A stretch of DNA of 9,761 nucleotides from an uncultured Pseudomonadota bacterium (GTDB lineage: Bacteria; Pseudomonadota; Gammaproteobacteria; Methylococcales; Methylomonadaceae): positions 1 to 9,761 of the forward strand of contig CAIVBX010000048.1 of NCBI GenBank assembly GCA_903904275.1, given 5' to 3'. The translations under genes were made by a program, and so were the position numbers. Numbering within the stretch: position 1 is the stretch's first letter; each line of letters begins with the position of its first letter. A model generated the notes under the pieces. That model did not search any database. It was not told the DNA's origin and saw only the letters and a list, made by a program, of their open reading frames with translations. Positions 1-6,705 of this stretch are shown here, piece by piece.

Positions 1-785
1 AAACCGTCAGATTGAAAGACCGAATAATCATACAATTCATCAATCGTTGTCACAGTCAATGTTGTTTCTTGTTTGGCTGACACGGTGTCGATAAATTTAA
101 CAGGTGTTGCAAATTCTGAAACATCTAAACGTTTTGCCAATCCTTCAGGCAATTGGGTATTTAAAAAATTGATAACCACTTTGCCATTTTCTTTTTTGGA
201 ATTTACCAGCGTATTTGGATTTGCTAATAACACCAAAATGCGACCTTCGTTTTTATCACCACGTTTAAAATCAAAACCGCTAATGGTTTGTTGTGGAATA
301 TATTGCGCGACTTTTGCATTTGTCGCTTTTGTGGTTTCAGCGGTACTTAATTTTGGTGGTGGTGCTTTTAACGTTGCCATCTCTTTACTGGCATTTAATG
401 TAACAAGAACTTTATTTCCATTTGTTTCAATATCGTAAGGCATTGCTTCCAACAAATTCAAAATTATCCGCAAACGTCCATTTGCTTCAATTACATAAGC
501 ATTTAATGCTGCGCCTTGATTGATAGGATATATTTTTTTTGTTAAACCATTCCTCACGCCTGCAAAATCAAGCACGACTCGGGCAGGATTGTCAGTTTTA
601 AAGACCTTAGGATTGATTGCTGTGCCAGACAAATCAATCTGAATTTGTAATTTATCATTACCTTGTGATGTAAAGTTAATTGCAGATAATGTGAGAGATT
701 CTGCATTTCCCAAAATAGAAAATGAAAACAATAACAGAAATGTCACGAACAAACTAAAGCGAGAGGTCATTTTTAGCGGCAACAT
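1..785 (-). CDS. pilQ: Type IV pilus secretin PilQ, N-terminal part (cut by window edge)
   Basis: PilQ forms the outer-membrane secretin pore through which the type IV pilus passes. The reading frame is open from an ATG at 785 to the window edge, giving about 261 residues. Residues 1-28 look like a Sec signal peptide: a basic start, a hydrophobic run (FLLLFSFSILG) and a likely cleavage after GNA. Two AMIN-type peptidoglycan-binding beta domains follow, at roughly residues 32-130 and 165-258, joined by a linker rich in Ala, Pro, Thr and Lys. The secretin core lies outside the window. The ATG at 785 is 4 bases after the pilP stop; a second in-frame ATG at 770 (MTSRF) would give an equally good signal peptide, and neither has a clear Shine-Dalgarno, so the start is uncertain. 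The call rests on the AMIN pattern and on position directly after pilP in a canonical operon. Confidence 0.93.
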   Translation of the reverse strand, partial: MLPLKMTSRFSLFVTFLLLFSFSILGNAESLTLSAINFTSQGNDKLQIQIDLSGTAINPKVFKTDNPARVVLDFAGVRNGLTKKIYPINQGAALNAYVIEANGRLRIILNLLEAMPYDIETNGNKVLVTLNASKEMATLKAPPPKLSTAETTKATNAKVAQYIPQQTISGFDFKRGDKNEGRILVLLANPNTLVNSKKENGKVVINFLNTQLPEGLAKRLDVSEFATPVKFIDTVSAKQETTLTVTTIDELYDYSVFQSDG

Positions 786-789
786 AGGA

Positions 790-1335
790 TTATTCAACGA
801 GAGTTAATGTAGTGGATTGTTCAACAAACCGACCTGGATTGCTGGGTAAAATTTCAATGAGTTCGATTTTTTTCTTGTCAATTTGAATAATTTTTCCGTC
901 ATTTTTACCAAGGTAATCGCCTTTTTTAACGCGATAAATGTTGTTACCATCAGCTTTAATCAAGCCCCATAAAGTTGACCCCATGTTGATAGTGCCGACC
1001 ATTTTTAAACCGCTTAAAGAGAAAACCTCTAAAGGTTCTTTTACACGATTTACATCGGGATGAATGCCGTTGTCAGGTTCTGTTTCTTGCGCGACTTGTT
1101 CTTCAGGCGTTGGCATTTTTTCAACTAATTTAAATGGGTCACGCAAATTTTTATCACCATTAAAGACGAAAGGTTCAATAGCTTCAAAATCGGGCAACGA
1201 TTTTATTGCACTTTTAGGACGTGCTTTGACGCTAGCAATATAAGCATGCAAATCACTAAAGTCATCATTATTGCATGCTGTTAAGTTCGTTATTGTCACC
1301 GCTATGATGAAAATACGAATCTTAAAAAAAGTCAT
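790..1335 (-). CDS. pilP: Type IV pilus inner-membrane lipoprotein PilP
   Basis: PilP is a periplasmic lipoprotein that binds the PilN-PilO pair and contacts the PilQ secretin, linking the two membranes. With the ATG at 1335 the protein has 181 residues, the usual size. It begins with a lipoprotein signal ending in the lipobox LTAC, with Cys21 the lipidation site. A low-complexity acidic and Pro-containing linker follows, including the conserved RDPF near residue 65. The C-terminal beta domain occupies about 100-181 and carries family signatures: PLEVFSLSGLKMVGT, the stretch RVKKGDYLGKNDGKI and IELIEI. The frame can be extended to a GTG at 1374, but that adds 13 residues before the signal peptide and overlaps pilO. 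The start at 1335 lies 4 bases past the pilO stop and suits a lipoprotein better. No strong Shine-Dalgarno is visible, so translation is probably coupled to pilO. Confidence 0.95.
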   Translation of the reverse strand: MTFFKIRIFIIAVTITNLTACNNDDFSDLHAYIASVKARPKSAIKSLPDFEAIEPFVFNGDKNLRDPFKLVEKMPTPEEQVAQETEPDNGIHPDVNRVKEPLEVFSLSGLKMVGTINMGSTLWGLIKADGNNIYRVKKGDYLGKNDGKIIQIDKKKIELIEILPSNPGRFVEQSTTLTLVE

Positions 1336-1339
1336 CGCG

Positions 1340-1969
1340 TTATTTTGCATCATTTTTACCACTTGCATTTTCACGGTATGTTTTCACTAAAACCGACATT
1401 ATCATCGCGCTTTGTTTGCTAAATTTAGCTTTATCAACAGGAACAATGGTTAAATCGTGAATCGTCACAATACGCGGCAAAGATGCTAATCCGCTAATAA
1501 ACAATAATAATTCTTCATATTTACCAACAACTTCAATGTTAATAGGTAATTCGGAATAGAAATCTTGTCGAACCGTAGGAGCTGGTTTGAACAGTTTGAA
1601 TTCCAATCCACTTTTGATGCCAGTTTGCGTAATGTCAATTAACAAGCCTGCGACTTCTTCTTCAAGCGGCATTTGTTTAATAATGTTTTGAAGTTGATGT
1701 TCAATTTGAGAAAGTTGTTCTTGATACGCCGATAGATTTTCAGCTTGACTGTTTTTAAACTCGAATATCGTTTTTAATTCGACTTCTTTTTTTTGTAACG
1801 TTTCCAATTGTTGCAATTGTTCAAGCGTATCGTAATAAACGCCTGCACCAATAATACTCACACATATAAAAGCAATTACAAAACCACGAACCGCAACAGG
1901 CCAACGCCATGCTTCGTTAAAATCCCAATCAATGTCAGATAAATCGATTTCTGTTAGTTCTATAGCCAT
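1340..1969 (-). CDS. pilO: Type IV pilus inner-membrane assembly protein PilO
   Basis: PilO is a bitopic inner-membrane protein that heterodimerises with PilN and, with PilP, forms the periplasmic alignment complex of the pilus machine. The 209-residue product is the typical length. It has an acidic cytoplasmic N-terminus with the WRWPVAVRG segment, a single membrane helix at about residues 29-46, a long coiled-coil-like stretch rich in Gln, Glu and Leu at about 47-98, and a C-terminal ferredoxin-like domain. Recognisable PilO signatures are MPLEEEVAGLLIDITQTG, the KLFKPAP segment and VVGKYEELLLFISGLASLPRIV. The ATG at 1969 lies 9 bases after the pilN stop, with only a weak Shine-Dalgarno-like stretch. 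It sits between pilN and pilP in the canonical order. Confidence 0.96.
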   Translation of the reverse strand: MAIELTEIDLSDIDWDFNEAWRWPVAVRGFVIAFICVSIIGAGVYYDTLEQLQQLETLQKKEVELKTIFEFKNSQAENLSAYQEQLSQIEHQLQNIIKQMPLEEEVAGLLIDITQTGIKSGLEFKLFKPAPTVRQDFYSELPINIEVVGKYEELLLFISGLASLPRIVTIHDLTIVPVDKAKFSKQSAMIMSVLVKTYRENASGKNDAK

Positions 1970-1978
1970 AATCGTGTC

Positions 1979-2551
1979 TTATTTTGTTTTCTGTAAATCA
2001 CGTTGCTGAGTTCGTAAGGTAAAATCTTGAAATTTATCATTACCTAATTTGTCAGTTGCCAGTTTTTCTTGCAATTTGATAACCTCCAAAGAGGGTGTTG
2101 TTAGACTTGCTGACTTTTCAATGGAAGTCATAAATGCAGAAATAAAGGTATTCGATTGTGATTTCCCTTCAAAGGTTAAATTTCTATTTGTTCGAGTCAA
2201 TTTTGTAATAAAAAGACTATCTGGCGTGATGCGTGGAATTTCATCGAATAAATGTACAATTTCAGGACGTGAACGCTGCAAATCGCGAATAACCGTAATT
2301 TTATTTAGAAGACGATTTTTGGTTTCTTCGATGTCTTTAATGGCAACAATTTTTTTGTCTATCGTCGTAATTTCATTTTGTAATAAATTATTACGTTGTG
2401 TTTGATAGGCTTGCTGATTATCAAAATAAAAATGAATACCTGCAAAAATTACCGCTGAAAACATAACCCAAATGGCAATTGTGTCGTTAAATTGTTTTTG
2501 TTTTTGTTTGCGTAATTCTTCGCGCCATGGCAATAAGTTAATTTTAATCAT
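1979..2551 (-). CDS. pilN: Type IV pilus inner-membrane assembly protein PilN
   Basis: PilN binds cytoplasmic PilM through its short N-terminal tail and pairs with PilO in the periplasm. From the ATG at 2551 the product is 190 residues and opens with the diagnostic PilM-binding motif MIKINLLPWREE. A basic Lys/Gln-rich segment follows, then one membrane helix at about 25-43 (IAIWVMFSAVIFAGIHFYF), a coiled-coil-like region at about 45-95, and a periplasmic ferredoxin-like domain with the signature RPEIVHLFDEIPRITPDSLFIT split over about 95-115. A TTG two codons upstream (2557) is possible, but the ATG is preferred because the family motif starts there and a GGAG lies 8 bases upstream. The start overlaps the last 8 bases of pilM, implying translational coupling. 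Confidence 0.96.
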   Translation of the reverse strand: MIKINLLPWREELRKQKQKQFNDTIAIWVMFSAVIFAGIHFYFDNQQAYQTQRNNLLQNEITTIDKKIVAIKDIEETKNRLLNKITVIRDLQRSRPEIVHLFDEIPRITPDSLFITKLTRTNRNLTFEGKSQSNTFISAFMTSIEKSASLTTPSLEVIKLQEKLATDKLGNDKFQDFTLRTQQRDLQKTK

Positions 2552-3665
2552 TGTCAAAACTCCGTAACGCTAAACCACACGCAATTAGCATTGTCGGGGC
2601 ATCTTTGGCTAAATTTGACGCATTAACCCGTGACGATAATGACATATTGATAAATGGATTCGCAACGTATGTTGGCACATTGAGAGCTTTAGAAACCAAT
2701 TTATCAACGCCTGCAATCGTTGCACAACCTCCAGCAAGAATCACCGCATCAATCGGACGATTTGCATTGGAGGCGACAAAAAATTGAATGGCGCGTTGAA
2801 TTTGCTGAATCATGCTGCGTTTAAACGGTTCAAGAACATCGCTTTCGTAATTGTCTGGCAATCCGCCTAATTTTTTTGCGATGCCAGCTTCTTCAAAACT
2901 TAATCCATAATTATGTTGAATTTCCTCGGTTAATTGCCGTCCTCCGAAATTTTGTTCGCGGGTGTAAATTGCACGAGAATTGAATAAAACATGTAGCGTA
3001 GTTAAATTCGCACCAATTTCAATGACTATAATTGTTTTATTTTCAACAGGATAAGGTAATTGATTTGCTAAAAAAACAAACGCATTTTCAATGGCAAAAG
3101 ATTCAATATCGACTACTTTTGCTTTCAATCCTGCAATGGCTAAAGCCGCAACGCGGTCTTCAACATTTTCACGGCGAGAAGCAGCAAGCAACACGTTGAC
3201 GCGATTAGCATCAATTTCATTTTGATTTTGAACTTCAAAATCAAAATTCACTTCGTCAATGCCATAAGGAATATATTGTTCGGCTTCAATCATGATTTGC
3301 TCAACCATTTCATCATCCGTTAAATCCGCAGGCAATGTAATTTGTTTTGCAATAACAGACGAACCACCTACAGCAACGGCGGCTTGTTTTAAATTTGTAT
3401 TAGAACGATGAACGGCTCTTTTGATGGCTTCGCCAATAATTTGGACATTCGTTAATTGTTTATCCACCACTACATCACGCGGTAACGGTATAACCATATA
3501 ACTTTCGACTTGATACTGATGATTTTCGTTACGACTAAGTTCTAAAAGTTTGACAACCGTTGTCGTGATGTCAATGCCCAAAATAGTCGTTGGTTTTTTC
3601 CTAAAGATAGAAAAATTGATTTTAAAGTTGGGCTTAAAATGGAGTTTAGTTTCTAACCAATTCAT
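2544..3665 (-). CDS. pilM: Type IV pilus actin-like ATPase PilM
   Basis: PilM is a cytoplasmic actin/FtsA-like nucleotide-binding protein that docks on the PilN tail and connects the periplasmic alignment complex to the pilus motors. The 373-residue product shows the fold's motifs in order: phosphate-1 loop GIDITTTVVKLLEL (30-43), the AVAVGGSSVIAKQITLP segment (96-112), EAEQYIPY (128-134), phosphate-2 region IEIGANLTTLHV (215-226) and adenosine motif VILAGGCATIAGVD (308-321). Compared with the usual form, which starts a few residues before the phosphate-1 loop, this one has about 17 extra residues at its N-terminus (MNWLETKLHFKPNFKIN), and there is no other in-frame start before the core. Phosphate-2 carries Glu216 where Asp is usual. 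No good Shine-Dalgarno precedes the ATG. It is the first gene of the pil operon, 79 bases after secA. Confidence 0.95.
   Translation of the reverse strand: MNWLETKLHFKPNFKINFSIFRKKPTTILGIDITTTVVKLLELSRNENHQYQVESYMVIPLPRDVVVDKQLTNVQIIGEAIKRAVHRSNTNLKQAAVAVGGSSVIAKQITLPADLTDDEMVEQIMIEAEQYIPYGIDEVNFDFEVQNQNEIDANRVNVLLAASRRENVEDRVAALAIAGLKAKVVDIESFAIENAFVFLANQLPYPVENKTIIVIEIGANLTTLHVLFNSRAIYTREQNFGGRQLTEEIQHNYGLSFEEAGIAKKLGGLPDNYESDVLEPFKRSMIQQIQRAIQFFVASNANRPIDAVILAGGCATIAGVDKLVSKALNVPTYVANPFINMSLSSRVNASNLAKDAPTMLIACGLALRSFDND
2560..2563 (-). promoter_or_regulatory. Shine-Dalgarno (GGAG) fixing the pilN start
   Basis: GGAG on the minus strand, inside the end of pilM and 8 bases before the ATG at 2551. 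The spacing suits that ATG and is too short for the TTG at 2557, so it decides the pilN start. Confidence 0.65.
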
Positions 3666-3689
3666 GATTTTTCAAAGTTAATGACGGAT

Positions 3690-3734
3690 GTAATCACGTT
3701 TATTTCACGGTCATTCGGTAATAAACGTGATTAC
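3690..3734. repeat. Perfect 15-bp inverted repeat between secA and pilM
   Basis: Positions 3690-3704 (gtaatcacgtttatt) are the exact reverse complement of 3720-3734, separated by a 15-base loop. The element lies entirely within the 79-base gap between the secA stop and the pilM start. As RNA it would form a long AT-rich hairpin with four G-C pairs. There is no T-run after the stem on either strand, so it is not a standard intrinsic terminator. It could instead be a palindromic operator, a hairpin that limits read-through from secA or protects the secA mRNA end, or a copy of a dispersed repeat. The symmetry is read directly from the sequence; the role is inference. Confidence 0.85.
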
Positions 3735-3744
3735 TTCATCAACG

Positions 3745-6444
3745 TTAAACCAATTTTCCGTGACACTGTTTATATTTCAAATTTGAGCCACAAGGACAAG
3801 GATCATTTCTGCCAACACTATCTTGCGTCAAACTGCTCGGCATTTGAACAAAAGTCGGTTGTTCACTGTCTGCAATTGCAGCTAAATGTTCGTTGTCATG
3901 TTCAATAGAGCCTGTTGGAATGTTTGCAAAATCGGCTTCTAATTCAGAATGTAACGCATTTGGTTGCATTGGAATTTTGAATAACAAACCAACAACTTCA
4001 AATTTAATCGTTTCCAACAAACTTGTGAACATTTCAAATGCTTCACGCTTGTATTCTTGTTTTGGATCTTTTTGCGCGTAACCACGGAAATGAATGCCTT
4101 GACGCAAATAATCCATTGCCGCCAAATGTTCTTTCCAGTTGTGATCTAATGCGCGCAACATGAATGTTTTTTCAACATTTCGTAAGGTTTCTTTGCCTAA
4201 AGCTTCTTCTTTTTCTGCGTGATTTGCTTCCAAAATAGCAATGATTTTTTGACGCAATCCTTCTTCTTGCAATTTTTTATCTTGATTAAGCAATTGCTGT
4301 ACCGCAATTTCAACGCCAAATTCCAAGCGCAAATGTTCTTCTAATCCTGTGATATTCCATTGGTCAACCATTGTGCGAGCTGGAATGTATAGCGTAATCA
4401 TATTGTTGACGACATCTTCACGAATCGCGGTAATGATTTCAGAAATATCGTCCGCCGCCATAATTTCGCTGCGTTGTGTATAAATCACTTTGCGTTGGTC
4501 GTTTGCCACGTCGTCATAAGCAAGAATTTCTTTACGAATGTTGAAATTGTGCGCTTCGACTTTGCGTTGTGCGTTTTCAATAGAACGTGTAACCCAAGGA
4601 TGTTCAATTGCTTCGCCGTTGCCCATGCCTAATTTTTGCATCAAACCTGCAACCCGTTCCGAAGCAAAAATTCGCATCAAATCGTCTTCAAGTGACAAGA
4701 AAAAACGTGTTGAACCTGGATCGCCTTGACGACCTGAACGACCGCGCAATTGGTTATCAATGCGGCGAGATTCATGGCGTTCAGAACCAATGACGTGCAA
4801 ACCACCACTCGTTACAACCGCGTTATGACGGTCAAGCCATGCACCACGAACTTTATCTTTTTCAGCTTTTGAAACGTCACCAAGCGCGTGTAATTCCGCT
4901 TCTAAATTTCCACCTAAAACAATATCCGTTCCACGTCCCGCCATATTTGTAGCAATGGTGACAGCATACGGTTGTCCTGCTTGTTCAATAATATGGGCTT
5001 CACGTTCATGTTGTTTCGCATTCAAAACTTCGTGTTTGATACCTTGTTGTGTCAATAAATTCGATAATAATTCAGAATTTTCAATTGACGTTGTACCGAC
5101 TAAAACAGGCTGACCGCGTGAAACGCATTCTTTAACATCAGCTGCGACAGCTTCATATTTTTCTTTTGCTGTTAAAAAAATGACATCACCTAAATCACGG
5201 CGAATCATATTGCGATGTGTTGGTACAACAACGACTTCTAAACCATAAATTTTATTTAATTCAAAGGCTTCAGTGTCAGCAGTTCCTGTCATTCCAGACA
5301 ATTTTTCGTATAATCGAAAATAATTTTGGAAGGTAATCGCTGCGAGCGTTTGATTTTCATTTTGAATTCGCACGCCTTCTTTTGCTTCAATCGCTTGATG
5401 CAAACCTTCCGACCAACGACGACCTGGCATCGTGCGTCCTGTGAATTCATCAACAATAACCACTTGACCGTCTTTGACGATGTATTCAACATCGCGTCTG
5501 AATAAAGCGTAAGCGCGTAATGCGGCACTCATGTAATGCATTAATCGCAAATTTATTGGGTCATATAAACTACTGCCTTCTTGAATTAAGCCATTTTCAG
5601 CAAGCAAACGTTCAATGTTTTCATGACCGTCTTCGGTTAAATGAATTTGTTTGGATTTTTCATCAACCGAATAATCACCCGCTTCATTTTCTTTGAGTTG
5701 TTTTGTGAGATGCGGAATGATGGCATTGATTTTAATGTACAAATCACTGGTGTCATCAGTAGGACCTGAAATGATTAACGGCGTTCTCGCTTCATCAATC
5801 AAAATTGAATCTACTTCATCAACAATCGCAAAATGTAAATCACGTTGTACTTTGTGTTCGAGTGTGAACGCCATGTTGTCACGCAAATAATCAAAACCAA
5901 ATTCGTTATTTGTACCGTAAGTAATGTCGCAATTATAAGCGTGACGGCGTTCATGTGCTTCCATTTGCGACAAAATCACGCCCGTTGTCATGCCGAGAAA
6001 ACTGTAAAGTTTGCTCATTGTTTCGCTATCACGTTTTGCCAAATAATCATTGACCGTAACAACGTGAACACCGCGAGCAGGTAAGGCATTTAAATACGCG
6101 GCAAGCGTAGACATTAACGTTTTACCTTCACCTGTTTTCATTTCAGCAATTTTGCCATTATGCAAAATCATGCCGCCAATCATTTGTACATCGAAATGGC
6201 GCATTCCAAAAACGCGCGTTGAGGCTTCACGCACAGTAGCAAAGGCTTCAGGTAATAAATGATTCAGTTTTTCGCCGTTTTCTAAACGGTCACGAAATTT
6301 TTGTGTTTTGGCTTTTAACGCTTCGTCAGACAGTTTTTCGTATTCCGAAGACAGTGCGTTGACTTTTTTAACTAATACTCTTTTTTTCTTAATCAGCCTG
6401 TCGTTGCGGCTACCTATAACGAGTTTGACGAGTTTGCCCAGCAT
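3745..6444 (-). CDS. secA: Preprotein translocase ATPase SecA
   Basis: SecA is the cytosolic and membrane-associated motor that uses ATP to push unfolded secretory proteins through SecYEG; secretins and lipoproteins such as PilQ and PilP use this route. The 899-residue length matches full-length proteobacterial SecA. The Walker A motif GEGKT is at 105-109 (Lys108) and the Walker B DEVD at 209-212, followed by the ILIDEARTPLIISGP signature. The second nucleotide-binding half contains VLVGTTSIENSE, the TNMAGRGTDI motif and the RGRSGRQGDPG motif. The C-terminal tail ends with a zinc-binding CxC-x8-CH (Cys883, Cys885, Cys894, His895), the SecB-binding element. The ATG at 6444 is supported by a TGGA about 7 bases upstream. 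There is no secM-like gene upstream; the neighbour is a divergent signalling gene, so secretion-monitor control of the E. coli type is not evident. No frameshift or missing motif is seen. Confidence 0.99.
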   Translation of the reverse strand: MLGKLVKLVIGSRNDRLIKKKRVLVKKVNALSSEYEKLSDEALKAKTQKFRDRLENGEKLNHLLPEAFATVREASTRVFGMRHFDVQMIGGMILHNGKIAEMKTGEGKTLMSTLAAYLNALPARGVHVVTVNDYLAKRDSETMSKLYSFLGMTTGVILSQMEAHERRHAYNCDITYGTNNEFGFDYLRDNMAFTLEHKVQRDLHFAIVDEVDSILIDEARTPLIISGPTDDTSDLYIKINAIIPHLTKQLKENEAGDYSVDEKSKQIHLTEDGHENIERLLAENGLIQEGSSLYDPINLRLMHYMSAALRAYALFRRDVEYIVKDGQVVIVDEFTGRTMPGRRWSEGLHQAIEAKEGVRIQNENQTLAAITFQNYFRLYEKLSGMTGTADTEAFELNKIYGLEVVVVPTHRNMIRRDLGDVIFLTAKEKYEAVAADVKECVSRGQPVLVGTTSIENSELLSNLLTQQGIKHEVLNAKQHEREAHIIEQAGQPYAVTIATNMAGRGTDIVLGGNLEAELHALGDVSKAEKDKVRGAWLDRHNAVVTSGGLHVIGSERHESRRIDNQLRGRSGRQGDPGSTRFFLSLEDDLMRIFASERVAGLMQKLGMGNGEAIEHPWVTRSIENAQRKVEAHNFNIRKEILAYDDVANDQRKVIYTQRSEIMAADDISEIITAIREDVVNNMITLYIPARTMVDQWNITGLEEHLRLEFGVEIAVQQLLNQDKKLQEEGLRQKIIAILEANHAEKEEALGKETLRNVEKTFMLRALDHNWKEHLAAMDYLRQGIHFRGYAQKDPKQEYKREAFEMFTSLLETIKFEVVGLLFKIPMQPNALHSELEADFANIPTGSIEHDNEHLAAIADSEQPTFVQMPSSLTQDSVGRNDPCPCGSNLKYKQCHGKLV

Positions 6445-6490
6445 ACTTTTTTCCAGTGTGAATTTAGTGAAAGTTTAATGAAAACGTGTG

Positions 6491-6496
6491 ATTATA
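6491..6496 (-). promoter_or_regulatory. Predicted -10 box of the secA promoter
   Basis: The minus strand reads TATAAT, a perfect sigma-70-type -10 hexamer, about 47 bases before the secA ATG, predicting a leader of about 40 bases. No good -35 hexamer lies 16-18 bases upstream; that region is occupied by a tandem repeat instead. The start site is predicted, not observed. Confidence 0.6.
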
Positions 6497-6512
6497 TACC
6501 GCTTACACTCTT

Positions 6513-6530
6513 AGTTACAGCAGTTACAGC
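6513..6530. repeat. Two tandem 9-base repeats at the secA -35 position
   Basis: On the plus strand agttacagc occurs twice head to tail (6513-6521 and 6522-6530); on the minus strand this reads GCTGTAACT twice. Measured from the TATAAT box, the pair covers roughly -29 to -46 of the predicted secA promoter, where the -35 hexamer should be. Related TTACA (6503-6507) and, inverted, TGTAAC (6560-6565) lie nearby. This is the arrangement expected for an activator that replaces a weak -35 contact, but no known regulator's site is recognised. Confidence 0.5.
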
Positions 6531-6705
6531 TCAAACGAAATTTCTATTGACGACTTAAATGTAACGGCACAAATACGACAAATTACTCGCATTAGAAAAT
6601 GCCGCTCGAAAAAATAAAATTGCTAAATTTAAAATTATGACTGATGACGTTAACTAATTTAACACGCGGTTAATCCATAACTTATTTGAAAGAAAATAAA
6701 ACTTT

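Larger units (their letters stand above)
6445..6705. other. Divergent intergenic region between secA and the HDOD-GGDEF gene
   Basis: These 261 bases separate two divergent genes and must hold both promoters. The secA side has a clear TATAAT with tandem repeats upstream. On the plus side a TTGACG occurs at 6547-6552 but has no convincing -10 partner, so the promoter of the signalling gene is not identified. The last bases before the ATG at 6706 are A-rich with only a weak Shine-Dalgarno. A 30-codon open stretch ending at 6657 is noted as a separate finding. No tRNA or terminator is seen. Confidence 0.7.

Noticed and set aside
73..438. Plus-strand open frame of 121 codons
   Set aside because: It lies opposite pilQ, whose minus-strand frame gives a signal peptide and AMIN domains; the plus-strand translation resembles nothing and has no ribosome site.
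1336..1374. GTG at 1374 as the start of pilP
   Set aside because: It adds 13 residues ahead of a good lipoprotein signal peptide and overlaps pilO by 35 bases; the ATG at 1335 fits the family and the operon spacing better.
2049..2405. Plus-strand open frame of 118 codons
   Set aside because: It is antisense to pilN, which shows clear family motifs; this frame is a by-product of the AT-rich codon use.
3690..3734. Intrinsic terminator for secA
   Set aside because: The stem is AT-rich and there is no run of T after it on the minus strand, or on the plus strand; kept as an inverted repeat of unknown role.
3681..3908. Plus-strand open frame of 75 codons over the secA-pilM gap
   Set aside because: Most of it is antisense to the secA 3' end, including the zinc-binding tail, and its start falls beside the inverted repeat; no protein family is recognisable.
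5289..5528. Minus-strand open frame of 79 codons
   Set aside because: It lies inside secA in another frame, where secA shows continuous conserved motifs.
6547..6576. Promoter for the signalling gene starting from TTGACG at 6547
   Set aside because: No acceptable -10 hexamer lies 16-19 bases downstream, so only the -35-like hexamer is present.
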